Assembly: GCA_964532485.1 (NCBI GenBank)
Contig: CAZHKE010000024.1
Span: 1-43,658, forward strand
Origin: DATBSK01 sp964532485
GTDB taxonomy: Bacteria > Actinomycetota > Acidimicrobiia > IMCC26256 > PALSA-555
DNA length: 43,658 bases
Reading direction: 5' to 3'
Within the stretch, counting starts at the first letter, position 1. Each line of letters begins with the position of its first letter. The notes under the pieces are model-generated. The model did not search any database, was not told where the DNA came from, and worked only from the letters and a program-made list of their open reading frames with translations. The position numbers and the translations under genes are program-made. Of the stretch, positions 32,336 through 40,742 are shown one piece after another.

Positions 32336-33533
32336 CCGCGAGCACCGGCGGTTCGGCGGGGAGGAAGCGGTACAGCCGCTCGGCGTTGCCGCGCAGGAGC
32401 TTGTACTGCGTCTCGGTCGGCAGGTGACCGATGCGGCGCTTGACGACACCGATGCAGTCGGGCCACGTCGAGTCCGAGTGCGGATAGTCGGTCTCGCACA
32501 TCACGTTGTCCTCGCCGATCTCGTCGAGGCTCTTGATGCCGTGCGCGTCGTCGATGAAGCAGCCGTAGATGTGTTCGCGGAAGGTGCCGCGCACGTCGAA
32601 GCTGTCGAGGTCGAGCGTGTCGTCGGCTGCGGCGTGCCCGAGGAAACCCATCTTCTTGACCCAGTGGCGCTGCTTGTCGAGCACCTGCTCGGCCCGTTCG
32701 AGGTAGTAGGGGATCCAGCCGATCTCGCCCTCGGAGAGCGCGATCTTCAGCTTCGGGAACCGCTCGAACATGCCGCTGAACAGCCACGACAGCATCGCGC
32801 CCGAGGTGCGCATCGCGCCCCACGGGAGGTTCGCGAGGAACGGCGCGTCGGGCGCGATCTGGGGCACCTGCGACGACGAACCGACGTGCATCGAGACGAC
32901 CAGCTCGAGGTCGTTCGCCGCGGCCATGACCGGGTCCCAGTAGCGGTCCTGGTCATGGATGGTCGGCAGGCCGAGAGGCGCGGGGTTCTCCGAGAACGCG
33001 AAGGACGTCGCGCCCTTCCCCGCGCACCGCTCGAGCTCCTTCGCGGCGAGGGGCGGATCCCACATCGGGATCAGCACGAGCGGGATGTACCGCCCGGGTG
33101 CGCTACCGCACCACTCCTCGATCATCCAGTCGTTGTAGGCCTGGAGGCAGACGAAGCCGAACTCCCGGTCACTCGCCTCCATGAACAGCTGTCCGCAGAA
33201 GCGCGTCACGGTCGGGAAGCACAGTGACGCGAGGATCCCGGCGCGGTCCATGTCCTCGAGGCGCGCTTTCGGGTCGTAGCAGCCGGGCCGCATCTCGGAG
33301 TACGGGAGGGGCTCGGGGCTGAACTCCTCCTTCGACTTGCCGGCGACCGCGCTGAGACCGGAGCTCGGATAGCGGTTGCCGTCGTAGACCCAGTAGTCGA
33401 GCCCGTCGTCGTCGTGCTCCATGTGCGGTGCCCGATCACGGTCCTTGGCGGACACGCGATCGACCCAGACGTGCGGCGGCTCGAGGATGTGGTCGTCGAC
33501 CGAGATCAGCCAGTCCAGCGATGCGTCGGTCAT
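32328..33533 (-). CDS. Amidohydrolase family 2 (ACMSD-like) metal-dependent hydrolase
   Basis: The 401-residue product has the metal motif D13-D-H15 (SVDDHILEPP), SMHVGSSS in the middle and CETDYPHSDSTWP with the catalytic aspartate, then LLRGNAERLYRFLP. This places it with the other two amidohydrolases at 4583 and 17875, though all three are clearly divergent. AGGAGGT lies about 6 bases before the ATG and within the 19-bp gap after the aldehyde dehydrogenase stop. The chain has a Cys-rich stretch (CAGKGATSFAFSENPAP) before the middle motif. In the operon it would act on an acid or amide after oxidation, by family inference only. Confidence 0.88.
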   Translation of the reverse strand: MTDASLDWLISVDDHILEPPHVWVDRVSAKDRDRAPHMEHDDDGLDYWVYDGNRYPSSGLSAVAGKSKEEFSPEPLPYSEMRPGCYDPKARLEDMDRAGILASLCFPTVTRFCGQLFMEASDREFGFVCLQAYNDWMIEEWCGSAPGRYIPLVLIPMWDPPLAAKELERCAGKGATSFAFSENPAPLGLPTIHDQDRYWDPVMAAANDLELVVSMHVGSSSQVPQIAPDAPFLANLPWGAMRTSGAMLSWLFSGMFERFPKLKIALSEGEIGWIPYYLERAEQVLDKQRHWVKKMGFLGHAAADDTLDLDSFDVRGTFREHIYGCFIDDAHGIKSLDEIGEDNVMCETDYPHSDSTWPDCIGVVKRRIGHLPTETQYKLLRGNAERLYRFLPAEPPVLADA

Positions 33534-33552
33534 CTCGACCTCCTGTCGTTCG

Positions 33553-35022
33553 TCATCGGAGCTCGCCGATCGCGAGATGCTTGACCTCCTGGAACGCGCG
33601 GATCCCGTCGGGTCCGCGCTCTCGGCCGAGACCGCTGCGCTTGTAGCCGCCGCTCGGCGCGTACGCGCTGAACATGGCCGTGTTCACGTTCACTGCTCCG
33701 GTGCGGAGTCGGCGCGCGACCTGCGTCGCCGCGCCCACGTCGCTCCCGTAGACCTGGGCCGAGAGCCCGTACGGGCTGTCGTTGGCGATGCGCACCGCGT
33801 CGTCGACGTCGTCGTAGGCGAGGACGGACAGCACCGGGCCGAAGATCTCTTCCTGCGCTGCCGGGTTCGCGTTGTCGGGCAGATCGAGGACGGTCGGCTG
33901 GAAGTAGTACCCGCGGTCGAGCCCGGCGGGTCGGCCGCCGCCGACCGTCGTCTTCCCGCCGTGCTCCTCGGCCAGCGCGACGAACCTCTCGCAGCGCTCG
34001 CGCTGAGCCGCCGTGATCACCGGTCCCATCGTCGCGGTGGGATCCGTCGGCGCGCCGACCTTCATGGCTCCGTACGCCGCGCCGACGAGCTCGAGGACGT
34101 CGTCCTTGTGCTCCTTCGGCACGAGCATCCGTGTGGCCGCGACGCACGCCTGGCCCGCGGTCATCGCGACGACCATCGCCGCGCCCTGTGCGGCGCGGTC
34201 GACCGCGTCGGGGAGGTAGATCTGCGCGGACTTGCCGCCGAGCTCCAGCGCGACGCGCTTCACGGTGGGTGCAGCCTGGGCGAGGATGCGCTGGCCGACG
34301 GCGGTGGACCCGGTGAACGACACCATGTCGATGCCGGGGTCCGTCGTCAGCAGCTCGGCTGCGTCGCTCCCCTGCTCGACGACCACGCTGAGCACGCCGG
34401 CGGGGAGTCCCGCGACGTCGGCCGCGGCCCCGAAGATCAGCGACGAGATCGGCGTCAGTGGGCTCGGCCGGAGCACCACCGAGTTCCCTGCCATGAGGGC
34501 CGGGATCAGCTTCTGGAACGCCATGATGATCGCGGCGTTGTACGGCGTGATCGCACTCACCACGCCCACGGGCTCGTGGCGGCGGACGCTCAGCGCGACA
34601 CGACCGAAGACGAGCTCGTCGACCGGAACGGGGCTCGCCTGCTCGTGCGGCATCGAGAGATAGAGGTCGATCGTCCCGCGCGCGAGCGTCACGCCCATGC
34701 GGAGCTGAGCGTGCTCGGCGAACATCGTCGGTTGCCCCGCCTCGGCGACCATCGTCGCCACGAGCGTGTCGCCGTTCGCCTCGATGTGGTCGATGAGCGC
34801 GTGCAGCACGCGCGCCCGCTCGGTCGGCGTCGTCGACGCCCACGTGCCCTCGTCGAAGGACCGGCGCGCCTCTCGGATCGCGCGCTCGACCTCGGCGAGT
34901 GGCGTGACAGCGACGTCGGCGACGCGCGACTCGTCGGCCGGGTTCTCGACCGGGAACGCGCCGTCCCCGTCGATCCAGTCGCCGGCGATGTACGGGCGGC
35001 GCTCCTCGATCAAGGTGTCCAC
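33553..35022 (-). CDS. NAD(P)-dependent aldehyde dehydrogenase
   Basis: The 489-residue product is a full-length aldehyde dehydrogenase. The catalytic cysteine is C293 in TAGQACVAATR, the general base E260 in LELGGK and the oxyanion N162 in TPYNAAI. The usual cofactor-binding Lys in the VVLKPSE motif is Arg185 (VVLRPSP), which is a change but may be conservative. It converts an aldehyde to an acid or, in a few relatives, to an acyl-CoA. It is the first gene of the operon running to the TetR gene, 20 bp from the 35042 motif, and the first stop is just before the amidohydrolase. It fits as the step that turns a P450/SDR product into a carboxylic acid. Confidence 0.93.
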   Translation of the reverse strand: MDTLIEERRPYIAGDWIDGDGAFPVENPADESRVADVAVTPLAEVERAIREARRSFDEGTWASTTPTERARVLHALIDHIEANGDTLVATMVAEAGQPTMFAEHAQLRMGVTLARGTIDLYLSMPHEQASPVPVDELVFGRVALSVRRHEPVGVVSAITPYNAAIIMAFQKLIPALMAGNSVVLRPSPLTPISSLIFGAAADVAGLPAGVLSVVVEQGSDAAELLTTDPGIDMVSFTGSTAVGQRILAQAAPTVKRVALELGGKSAQIYLPDAVDRAAQGAAMVVAMTAGQACVAATRMLVPKEHKDDVLELVGAAYGAMKVGAPTDPTATMGPVITAAQRERCERFVALAEEHGGKTTVGGGRPAGLDRGYYFQPTVLDLPDNANPAAQEEIFGPVLSVLAYDDVDDAVRIANDSPYGLSAQVYGSDVGAATQVARRLRTGAVNVNTAMFSAYAPSGGYKRSGLGRERGPDGIRAFQEVKHLAIGELR

Positions 35023-35041
35023 GCGCTCCCCCCGGGCCGGC

Positions 35042-35076
35042 AGAACAGCGTTCTATCTAACAAAGAACCTCGTATC
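35042..35076. promoter_or_regulatory. Putative operator with three AGAAC half-sites, copy 1
   Basis: AGAAC at 35042-35046, GTTCT at 35050-35054 and AGAAC at 35064-35068, followed by CGTATC, have exactly the spacing found at 39062. The block lies between the aldehyde dehydrogenase start (35022) and the thiolase-like stop (35093). It is AT-rich against its surroundings. The half-site resembles that of the mycobacterial sterol regulator KstR, but the 3-bp spacing differs. Confidence 0.65.
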
Positions 35077-35092
35077 TCGCAACCGAGCGCGG

Positions 35093-36289
35093 TCACGAGC
35101 CGGCTCGGTACACCACTGCCCCGCCGAGGTGCGGTGACGCGTGGCAGGCGAGCCCGACAGACGTGCCCGGACGCTGGCGCTCGCCGGCGCGGCCGGAGAG
35201 CTGTAGGTAGCACTCGAGCATCTGGGGAACCCCGTGCATCCGGCCGTTCCCGAGCGCCCCACCGCCGGAGAGGATCGGCAGCGCGTCGGCCGCGTCACTG
35301 TCGATGCCGCACTGCACGAGCTCGTGCGCCTCGCCGGGCCCGCAGTACCCGAGCGCCTCGAGCCAGAAGTACACGAGCGGCGAGAAGCCGTCGTAGAGCT
35401 GTGGGAGATCGACCTCGCCGCGACCGATCCCTGCGTGCGCCCAGAGGCGACGCGCCGTCTCGGCACCCGTCGTCATGATGTCGTCGAGCGGCCAGTGCGT
35501 CATGACGCGACGCACGGTCGAGTGCCCGAGGGCGTAGCCCGACACGTGCACCGGGCGGTGCGGGAGGTCCTTGGCGCGCGCCGCGGACGTGAGGACGAAG
35601 GCCCCGACGCCGTCGACGGGGATGTCGCAGTCGAAACGAGCGATCGGGTCCGCGATCGCCGGCTCGTCCAGGTAGTCCTGCGTCGCGAGCGGTCGGCCGT
35701 GCCAGTAGGACCAGGGGATCCGCGCGCCGTTCTTGCGGGCCTCGACGACCACGGCTGCCATCGCCTCGCGTGAGGCGCCGTACCGCTGGAGGTACTCGTT
35801 GTAGGGCAGCGCGATCATCGCCAGCGGTCCGAAGAAGCCCTGCGGCACGGTCCACTGCGTGGCGCCCGCAGCCTCCTGCATCGGATTGGCGTGGTAGCGG
35901 CCGGCCGGGTTGTGTAGCGCGCGGTGCAGGAGCACGTGGTCGGCGGCACCCGATGCGACCGCGTTGACCGCGAGCGCGACCGAGCCGGGGATCTGGCCGA
36001 AGCCTTGGAACCCCGATGCATAGCGGGGGTTCACTCCGAGGTGCTCCGCCAGCCATCCCGGCGTGACGATGCTCACGCCGTCGACGGCCGCGTGCGCGCC
36101 CGCGGTCGGAAACAGCGCGCTGCCGACGAAGCCGTCGATCTGGTCCGCGGTGAGGCCCGCGTCGGTGATCGCGGCGAGCGCCGTGTCCACGGCAAGGGCG
36201 CCCAGCGGACGGTCGGCGTGCCGCTGGATCGCGCTCTGCGCGTACCCGACGATCGCCACCTCGTCCCGCGCGGCAAAGCCCTCGCTCAC
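35093..36289 (-). CDS. Thiolase-fold lipid-transfer-like protein, probable retro-aldolase subunit
   Basis: The 398-residue product has a thiolase fold like the SCP-x/Ltp group (VAIVGYAQSAIQRHADRPLG start; GGGALGNGRMHG near the end). The region that normally holds the nucleophilic cysteine reads YASGFQGFGQIPGSVALAV and has none. Ltp2-type proteins of sterol side-chain degradation also lack that cysteine and cleave a beta-hydroxyacyl-CoA as a retro-aldolase. LYDGFSPLVYFWLEALGYCG recalls that group. GTG 36289 overlaps the DUF35 stop by 4 bp (36286-36289). The DUF35 neighbour supports an aldolase complex; true thiolase activity is unlikely. Confidence 0.85.
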   Translation of the reverse strand: MSEGFAARDEVAIVGYAQSAIQRHADRPLGALAVDTALAAITDAGLTADQIDGFVGSALFPTAGAHAAVDGVSIVTPGWLAEHLGVNPRYASGFQGFGQIPGSVALAVNAVASGAADHVLLHRALHNPAGRYHANPMQEAAGATQWTVPQGFFGPLAMIALPYNEYLQRYGASREAMAAVVVEARKNGARIPWSYWHGRPLATQDYLDEPAIADPIARFDCDIPVDGVGAFVLTSAARAKDLPHRPVHVSGYALGHSTVRRVMTHWPLDDIMTTGAETARRLWAHAGIGRGEVDLPQLYDGFSPLVYFWLEALGYCGPGEAHELVQCGIDSDAADALPILSGGGALGNGRMHGVPQMLECYLQLSGRAGERQRPGTSVGLACHASPHLGGAVVYRAGS

Positions 36290-36711
36290 GAGGCGTCCAG
36301 GGTGAACGCGGGAACCGACCACTCGGGGTCGACGTCCTCGAACGCGACCGTCACCCGGTCGCCGACGTGCAGTGGAGCGTCCACCCCGTCCAGCAACCGG
36401 CCGATCATGCGGAGCCCCACCTGCTCGTCGAGCTCGACATCGACGAGCACGAACGGCACGTCGTGCTCGAACCCGGGCACGAAGGACTGTCGGATCACCG
36501 TCCAGCTGCGCACGGTGCCGTGCCCGCTGACGGGCTCGAAGCGGTATCCGGGCGCGGTGCTGTGGCAGCTCGCGCACACGATGTCGACCGGGATCGTGTA
36601 CCTCCCGCAGCGGGCGCAGCGCGCCACGGTGAGGACGTGTTCCGCGGCCGCGGTCCAGTACGGCGCCGACTGCTCGTCGGGCACCGGGCGGGGGCGTCGT
36701 GACGGCGTCAC
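36286..36711 (-). CDS. DUF35/OB-fold zinc-ribbon protein, partner of the thiolase-like protein
   Basis: The 141-residue product has a rubredoxin-like zinc ribbon (C32, C35, C46, C49) followed by an OB-fold (SWTVIRQSFVPGFEHDVPFVLVDVELDE). Such proteins form complexes with thiolase-fold enzymes, for example the DUF35 domain that pairs with Ltp2. Its ATG overlaps the CoA transferase stop by 4 bp (36708-36711) and its stop overlaps the thiolase-like start, so the three are co-translated. Its presence is the strongest context evidence that the neighbour works as an aldolase or acyltransferase on CoA thioesters. Confidence 0.87.
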   Translation of the reverse strand: MTPSRRPRPVPDEQSAPYWTAAAEHVLTVARCARCGRYTIPVDIVCASCHSTAPGYRFEPVSGHGTVRSWTVIRQSFVPGFEHDVPFVLVDVELDEQVGLRMIGRLLDGVDAPLHVGDRVTVAFEDVDPEWSVPAFTLDAS

Positions 36712-37922
36712 GGGATCACGCCGGCCGAGCTCAGTTCACCGATCTGCTCCCACGAGTAGCCGAGGTCGAGCAACACGGTCTCGGTGTGCTCGCCGTGCTC
36801 CGGCGCGCGGCGCAGCGGCGGCGGACGCTCGTCGAGCTGCACCGGACCGGTCGGCAGCGGGTAGGTGGGGCCGCCCTCGATCTCCACGTCGCCGAGGTAG
36901 TCGTTGGCGAGCACCTGCGGGTCGGTGAGCAGCTCCTCGACGGCTTGCACCGGCGCCCACGGCGCGTCGATCCCCGCGAGCAGCTCCTTCCACTCGGCGA
37001 ACGTGCGCGCCGCGAACTCCTCGCGCAGGGCGGCGACGCACTCGGGCGCGTGCTCGCGCCGCGCCGCGAGATCCGTGAAGCGAGGATCGCTCGCGAGGTC
37101 GTCGCGTCCGATCAGACGGCAGAAGTCGCCCCAGTAGCGGTCGGCCTCGAGGAACACCAGCTGGATGTGGCGACCGTCGCTCGTGCGGTACGACGCCACG
37201 AGCGGATTCATGAACCGCATCTCGTCAGAGGGCGCACGGGGCTCGTGACCCTGCAGCGCGGAGAGCACGTCGGACGACAGTGTCCACATCGCGGTCGCGA
37301 GCAGCGACACGTCGACGACACCGCCCTCGTTCGTGCGGGTGCGTCGGAGCAGCGCGGACGCGATCCCGAAGGCGAGCGCCATCGCCCCGTTGCGGTCTCC
37401 CATCGCGCCACGCTGGCTGATCGGGTCCAGCAGCGTGGGTGGCGTGAGGACGTGCGCAAGACCGCCGCGCGCCCAGAACGCCGACGCGTCGTAGCCGGGA
37501 GCGTCGGCGTCGGGACCGCGGACGCCATAGCCGTGGCCGCGTGCGTAGACGAGCGACGGATGGCGCGCCGTCAGCGTCTCGGCGTCGAGTCCGAGCCGTC
37601 GTAGCGCGCCCGGCCGCAGGCTTGTCAGGAAGACGTCGGCGGAGGCGATGAGCTCATCGGCGATCCGTTTCCCCTCTGGGCGCTGGAGATCGACCGCGAC
37701 CGATCGCTTCCCGCGCCCGGCGAGCGCGAGCGAGAGGTTCACGCCACCGCTGTCGGTCCCGATGCCCTGCGTGGCCAGGCCGCGATACGGGTCGCCCTCC
37801 AGCTTCTCGATGCGCACGACGTCGGCGCCCCAGTCGGCGAGGAGCGCGCCGGCCACGGGCACGAACACCCACTGCGCCAACTCGACGACTCGAACGCCTT
37901 CGAACGCACTTTCCTCGTCCAT
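36708..37922 (-). CDS. Class III (CaiB/BaiF-type) acyl-CoA transferase
   Basis: The 404-residue product begins FEGVRVVELAQWVFVPVAGALLADWGADVVRIEK, the standard class III start, and has the acyl-enzyme aspartate D145 in GYDASAFWARGG. It would move CoA from one acid to another, or act as a racemase if of the AMACR branch. I see no feature that separates the two. It is the second gene of the leftward set APH-like kinase, CoA transferase, DUF35, thiolase-like protein, with 12 bp after the kinase stop. It supplies a way to activate an acid without ATP, beside the ligase on the other side of the promoter. Confidence 0.92.
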   Translation of the reverse strand: MDEESAFEGVRVVELAQWVFVPVAGALLADWGADVVRIEKLEGDPYRGLATQGIGTDSGGVNLSLALAGRGKRSVAVDLQRPEGKRIADELIASADVFLTSLRPGALRRLGLDAETLTARHPSLVYARGHGYGVRGPDADAPGYDASAFWARGGLAHVLTPPTLLDPISQRGAMGDRNGAMALAFGIASALLRRTRTNEGGVVDVSLLATAMWTLSSDVLSALQGHEPRAPSDEMRFMNPLVASYRTSDGRHIQLVFLEADRYWGDFCRLIGRDDLASDPRFTDLAARREHAPECVAALREEFAARTFAEWKELLAGIDAPWAPVQAVEELLTDPQVLANDYLGDVEIEGGPTYPLPTGPVQLDERPPPLRRAPEHGEHTETVLLDLGYSWEQIGELSSAGVIP

Positions 37923-37934
37923 TGGCTGCCTGTT

Positions 37935-38999
37935 CTAGACGGTGCTGAGCGCGTCGTGGTCGGCCGCCGCGGTTCCCAACCGCTCGAGGAGCCGAGTCGT
38001 GATCGGCGGGTCGACCTTCAGCGTGATGCTCCACAGGAAGAAGCCGTGGACGATCCCGCGCCGGATCCCATTCCATGCGTCGTCCCACGACGGCGCGTTG
38101 ATGCCCGCGGCCGCGAGGCGATCGAGGTACTCCTGCACGAGGTCGCGCTCTGCCGCGCGACGATCCTCGACGTCGAGCGCCGCGGCGACGTGGTACCCGA
38201 GATCGAGGTACCACGGCCCACGCTGGACGAGCTGCCAGTCGCACAGGCCGGGATGACCGTGTCGGTCGAGGAACACGTTCGCGATGTGCGGGTCACCGTG
38301 GACGATGCACCACGGCCTCACGTCGTGCGTCTCGGCCGCGAGTCTGCGGCAGCAGTCGACGAGGCGCTCGACGTCACGGACCTCGGACGGAACGCCGGCA
38401 CCGATCGGGCCGCCGAAGTTCGTCGCGATCTCCCTCGCTCCCCGCGCCAGGAGCTGGCGCTCGAGTCGCGAGTCGAGCCACGACTGCGTTGCGTACGAGT
38501 CCTCCATCCAGGTCGCGATGTGCAGCTTGGCGAGCTCGGCGATGCTCTCGGCCGCGAGGTCGACCGAGTAGGTGCTGGAGCCATCCAGGAACGTGGCACC
38601 TTGCGCGACGACGTCTTCCGTGATGACGACACCGTGTCCCGTGGCCGGCTCGACGTCGGCGTACACGCTGCGCAGGGTGCGGATGTCCACCGAAGCCGCG
38701 ACGTCACGGTAGAAGCGCGTCTCCGGTTCCCCCGCGACGCGGTAGGGACGGAACGACTCGGCGAAGAACCCCTTGGCGCACAGCTCGGCGGGCAGTCCGG
38801 GTGGCAGCCCATCCTCGGCCTCGATCGTGAAGCGCGCGTTCGTGCACACCCGCTCGACGACCGGACCTGGCGTCACCGAGCGCACGCGCACGCCAGGGAA
38901 GCGCAGACCCAACGCGGCCGTGAGCCACTCCGGGGTGAGCAGCTCATCGAGGGTGTCGGCGACCTCCACCGTCGCCGTCATGCGCCCGATCCTTGCCAT
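37935..38999 (-). CDS. APH-family (choline/aminoglycoside kinase-like) phosphotransferase
   Basis: The 354-residue product has the catalytic loop VHGDPHIANVF (233-243) and the metal-binding D254 in CDWQLV, both standard for the APH superfamily. ATG 38999 and an in-frame ATG at 38981 are alternative starts. Proteins of this type in lipid catabolism clusters are often annotated as phosphotransferases next to acyl-CoA dehydrogenases and ligases, with unknown substrate; an antibiotic role is not suggested by the context. It is the first gene of its leftward operon and is divergent from the ligase, with 120 bp between starts holding the second three-half-site motif. Confidence 0.86.
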   Translation of the reverse strand: MARIGRMTATVEVADTLDELLTPEWLTAALGLRFPGVRVRSVTPGPVVERVCTNARFTIEAEDGLPPGLPAELCAKGFFAESFRPYRVAGEPETRFYRDVAASVDIRTLRSVYADVEPATGHGVVITEDVVAQGATFLDGSSTYSVDLAAESIAELAKLHIATWMEDSYATQSWLDSRLERQLLARGAREIATNFGGPIGAGVPSEVRDVERLVDCCRRLAAETHDVRPWCIVHGDPHIANVFLDRHGHPGLCDWQLVQRGPWYLDLGYHVAAALDVEDRRAAERDLVQEYLDRLAAAGINAPSWDDAWNGIRRGIVHGFFLWSITLKVDPPITTRLLERLGTAAADHDALSTV

Positions 39000-39061
39000 G
39001 GTGACTCGTTCACTGTGGGATGAGCCCCCCGTCGGCCATGAACACGTGACCCGTGCACGAA

Positions 39062-39096
39062 AGAACGGTGTTCTACGAAACCTAGAACAACGTATC
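39062..39096. promoter_or_regulatory. Putative operator with three AGAAC half-sites, copy 2
   Basis: AGAAC at 39062-39066, GTTCT at 39070-39074 and AGAAC at 39084-39088, followed by CGTATC, are spaced as at 35042. It lies 24 bp before the ligase GTG at 39120 (31 bp from the last half-site) and 62 bp from the divergent kinase start at 38999. Confidence 0.66.
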
Positions 39097-39119
39097 CCTC
39101 ATGTGCTACACACCTCGCC

Positions 39120-40742
39120 GTGACCGCGAGCACCAGACCCGCGAGCGCGCGCTGGCCGCTGCGCACCGTGCCGGGCGAGCTGGTGCGGCGATACCGCGAC
39201 GAGGGCTGGTGGCGCGACGAGAGCCTCGGCGACGTCGTGGCTCGAGGTCTGCGCAACGCGGGCGACAACGAGTTCCGCGTGCACTCAGCCGTGCGCCCCT
39301 GGCAGGGCACGTTCGCAGACGTCGACCGCGCGGCCAGGTCGCTCGCCTCCGCGCTGCAGTCGCGCGGCGTCGGGCCGGGTGATGTGGTCGTGTTCCAGCT
39401 GCCGAACTGGGTCGAGGCCGCGATCACGTTTTGGGCGTCGGCGTTCCTCGGTGCCGTGGTGGTCCCGATCGTTCACTTCTACGGGCCCAAGGAGGTGCGC
39501 TACGTCCTCGACGTCACTCGGCCGTCGGTGATCGTCACGCCCGAGCAGTTCGGCTTCAACGACTACCTCGCGAACTATGCCGAGGCGGCGGACGACCATC
39601 CCGACGCGACCTGGCTCGTCGTCGGTGCATCCTCCACGCTTCCCGCGCGGGCGACGCGATTCGAGGATCGCATCGGCGACGACCCACTCTCGGCCCCGTT
39701 ACCGGTCGACCCGACGTCGCCCGCCCTCGTCGGCTTCACGTCGGGCACGACGCGCGACCCGAAGGGTGTGGTGCACTCCCACCAGACAATCGCGTTCGAG
39801 ACGCGCCAGCTCGACGCGAACTACCCCCATGGCCCTCCGCCCGTCACGGGCACGCCCGTCGGCCACTTCATCGGGATGCTGGCGGCGTTCCTGCTGCCGC
39901 TCGCGACCGCGGTCCCGGTCAACCTCGTCGACGTGTGGGACCCGGGCGTGGTCCTGCGCCTGATGACCGAGCACGGCCTCAGCTTCCACGGCGGCGCGAC
40001 CTACTTCCTCACCAGCCTCCTCGACCACCCGGACTTCGAGCCCGAGCACCTGGCGCTCATGCCGTCGTGCGGGCTCGGCGGCTCCTCCGTACCCGAGGCC
40101 GTCACGCGGCGAGCCGAGGAGCTGGGGATCAAGGTGTTCCGGTCGTACGGGAGCACGGAGCACCCGTCGATCACCGGCTCTCCCCGGACCGACCCGGCGG
40201 AGAAGCGCCTCGGAACCGACGGCCGGCCGTTGCTCGGGGTCGAAGTGCGTCTCGACGCCGATGGCCAGATCCTCAGCCGTGGGCCCGACTGCTTCCTCGG
40301 GTACACGAGCGGGGAGCTGACCGACGCGGCGTTCGACGACGAGGGCTGGTACCGGACGGGTGACGTCGGGACACTGGACGACGACGGCTACCTCACGATC
40401 GTCGACCGCATCTCCGACGTCATCATCCGCGGCGGCGAGAACATCAGCGCCGTCGAGGTCGAGGACCTGCTCATGCAGATCGACGAGATCGCGGAGGTCA
40501 GCGTCGTCAGCGAGCCCGACGACCGGCTCGGCGAGCGTGCCGCCGCAGTCGTTCGCGTCCACCCGGACGCAACGGCGCCGACGCTCGCCGCGATGCAGCA
40601 GCACCTCGCCACCACCGGGCTCGCGCGCCAGAAGTGGCCCGAGTCGCTGTACGTCGTCGATGACCTGCCACGCACGCCATCGGGCAAGGTGCAGAAGTTC
40701 GTGCTGCGACAGGGGCTTCGACGCGGAGAAGCACGAGGATGA
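39120..40742 (+). CDS. Acyl-CoA synthetase (AMP-forming ligase)
   Basis: The 540-residue product is a full-length ANL ligase: phosphate loop FTSGTTRDPKG at 206-216, SYGSTEHPS (where YGxTE is usual), GWYRTGD and the adenylating lysine K523 in TPSGK. It differs clearly from the ligase at 7423. GTG 39120 has no Shine-Dalgarno and lies just after the operator-like block, so a leaderless message is plausible. Its stop overlaps the P450 start (ATGA, 40739-40742). Likely substrate: a cyclic or branched acid, perhaps the one later cleaved by the thiolase-like/DUF35 pair. Confidence 0.92.
   Translation: MTASTRPASARWPLRTVPGELVRRYRDEGWWRDESLGDVVARGLRNAGDNEFRVHSAVRPWQGTFADVDRAARSLASALQSRGVGPGDVVVFQLPNWVEAAITFWASAFLGAVVVPIVHFYGPKEVRYVLDVTRPSVIVTPEQFGFNDYLANYAEAADDHPDATWLVVGASSTLPARATRFEDRIGDDPLSAPLPVDPTSPALVGFTSGTTRDPKGVVHSHQTIAFETRQLDANYPHGPPPVTGTPVGHFIGMLAAFLLPLATAVPVNLVDVWDPGVVLRLMTEHGLSFHGGATYFLTSLLDHPDFEPEHLALMPSCGLGGSSVPEAVTRRAEELGIKVFRSYGSTEHPSITGSPRTDPAEKRLGTDGRPLLGVEVRLDADGQILSRGPDCFLGYTSGELTDAAFDDEGWYRTGDVGTLDDDGYLTIVDRISDVIIRGGENISAVEVEDLLMQIDEIAEVSVVSEPDDRLGERAAAVVRVHPDATAPTLAAMQQHLATTGLARQKWPESLYVVDDLPRTPSGKVQKFVLRQGLRRGEARG

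Noticed and set aside
37931..37939. GTTCTAGAC between the kinase and CoA transferase genes
   Set aside because: Only a single half-site of the AGAAC motif is present and it includes the kinase stop codon.
37935..38999. Antibiotic-resistance aminoglycoside phosphotransferase
   Set aside because: The kinase fold is real, but the gene sits in a CoA/lipid operon and lacks any sign of a resistance context.
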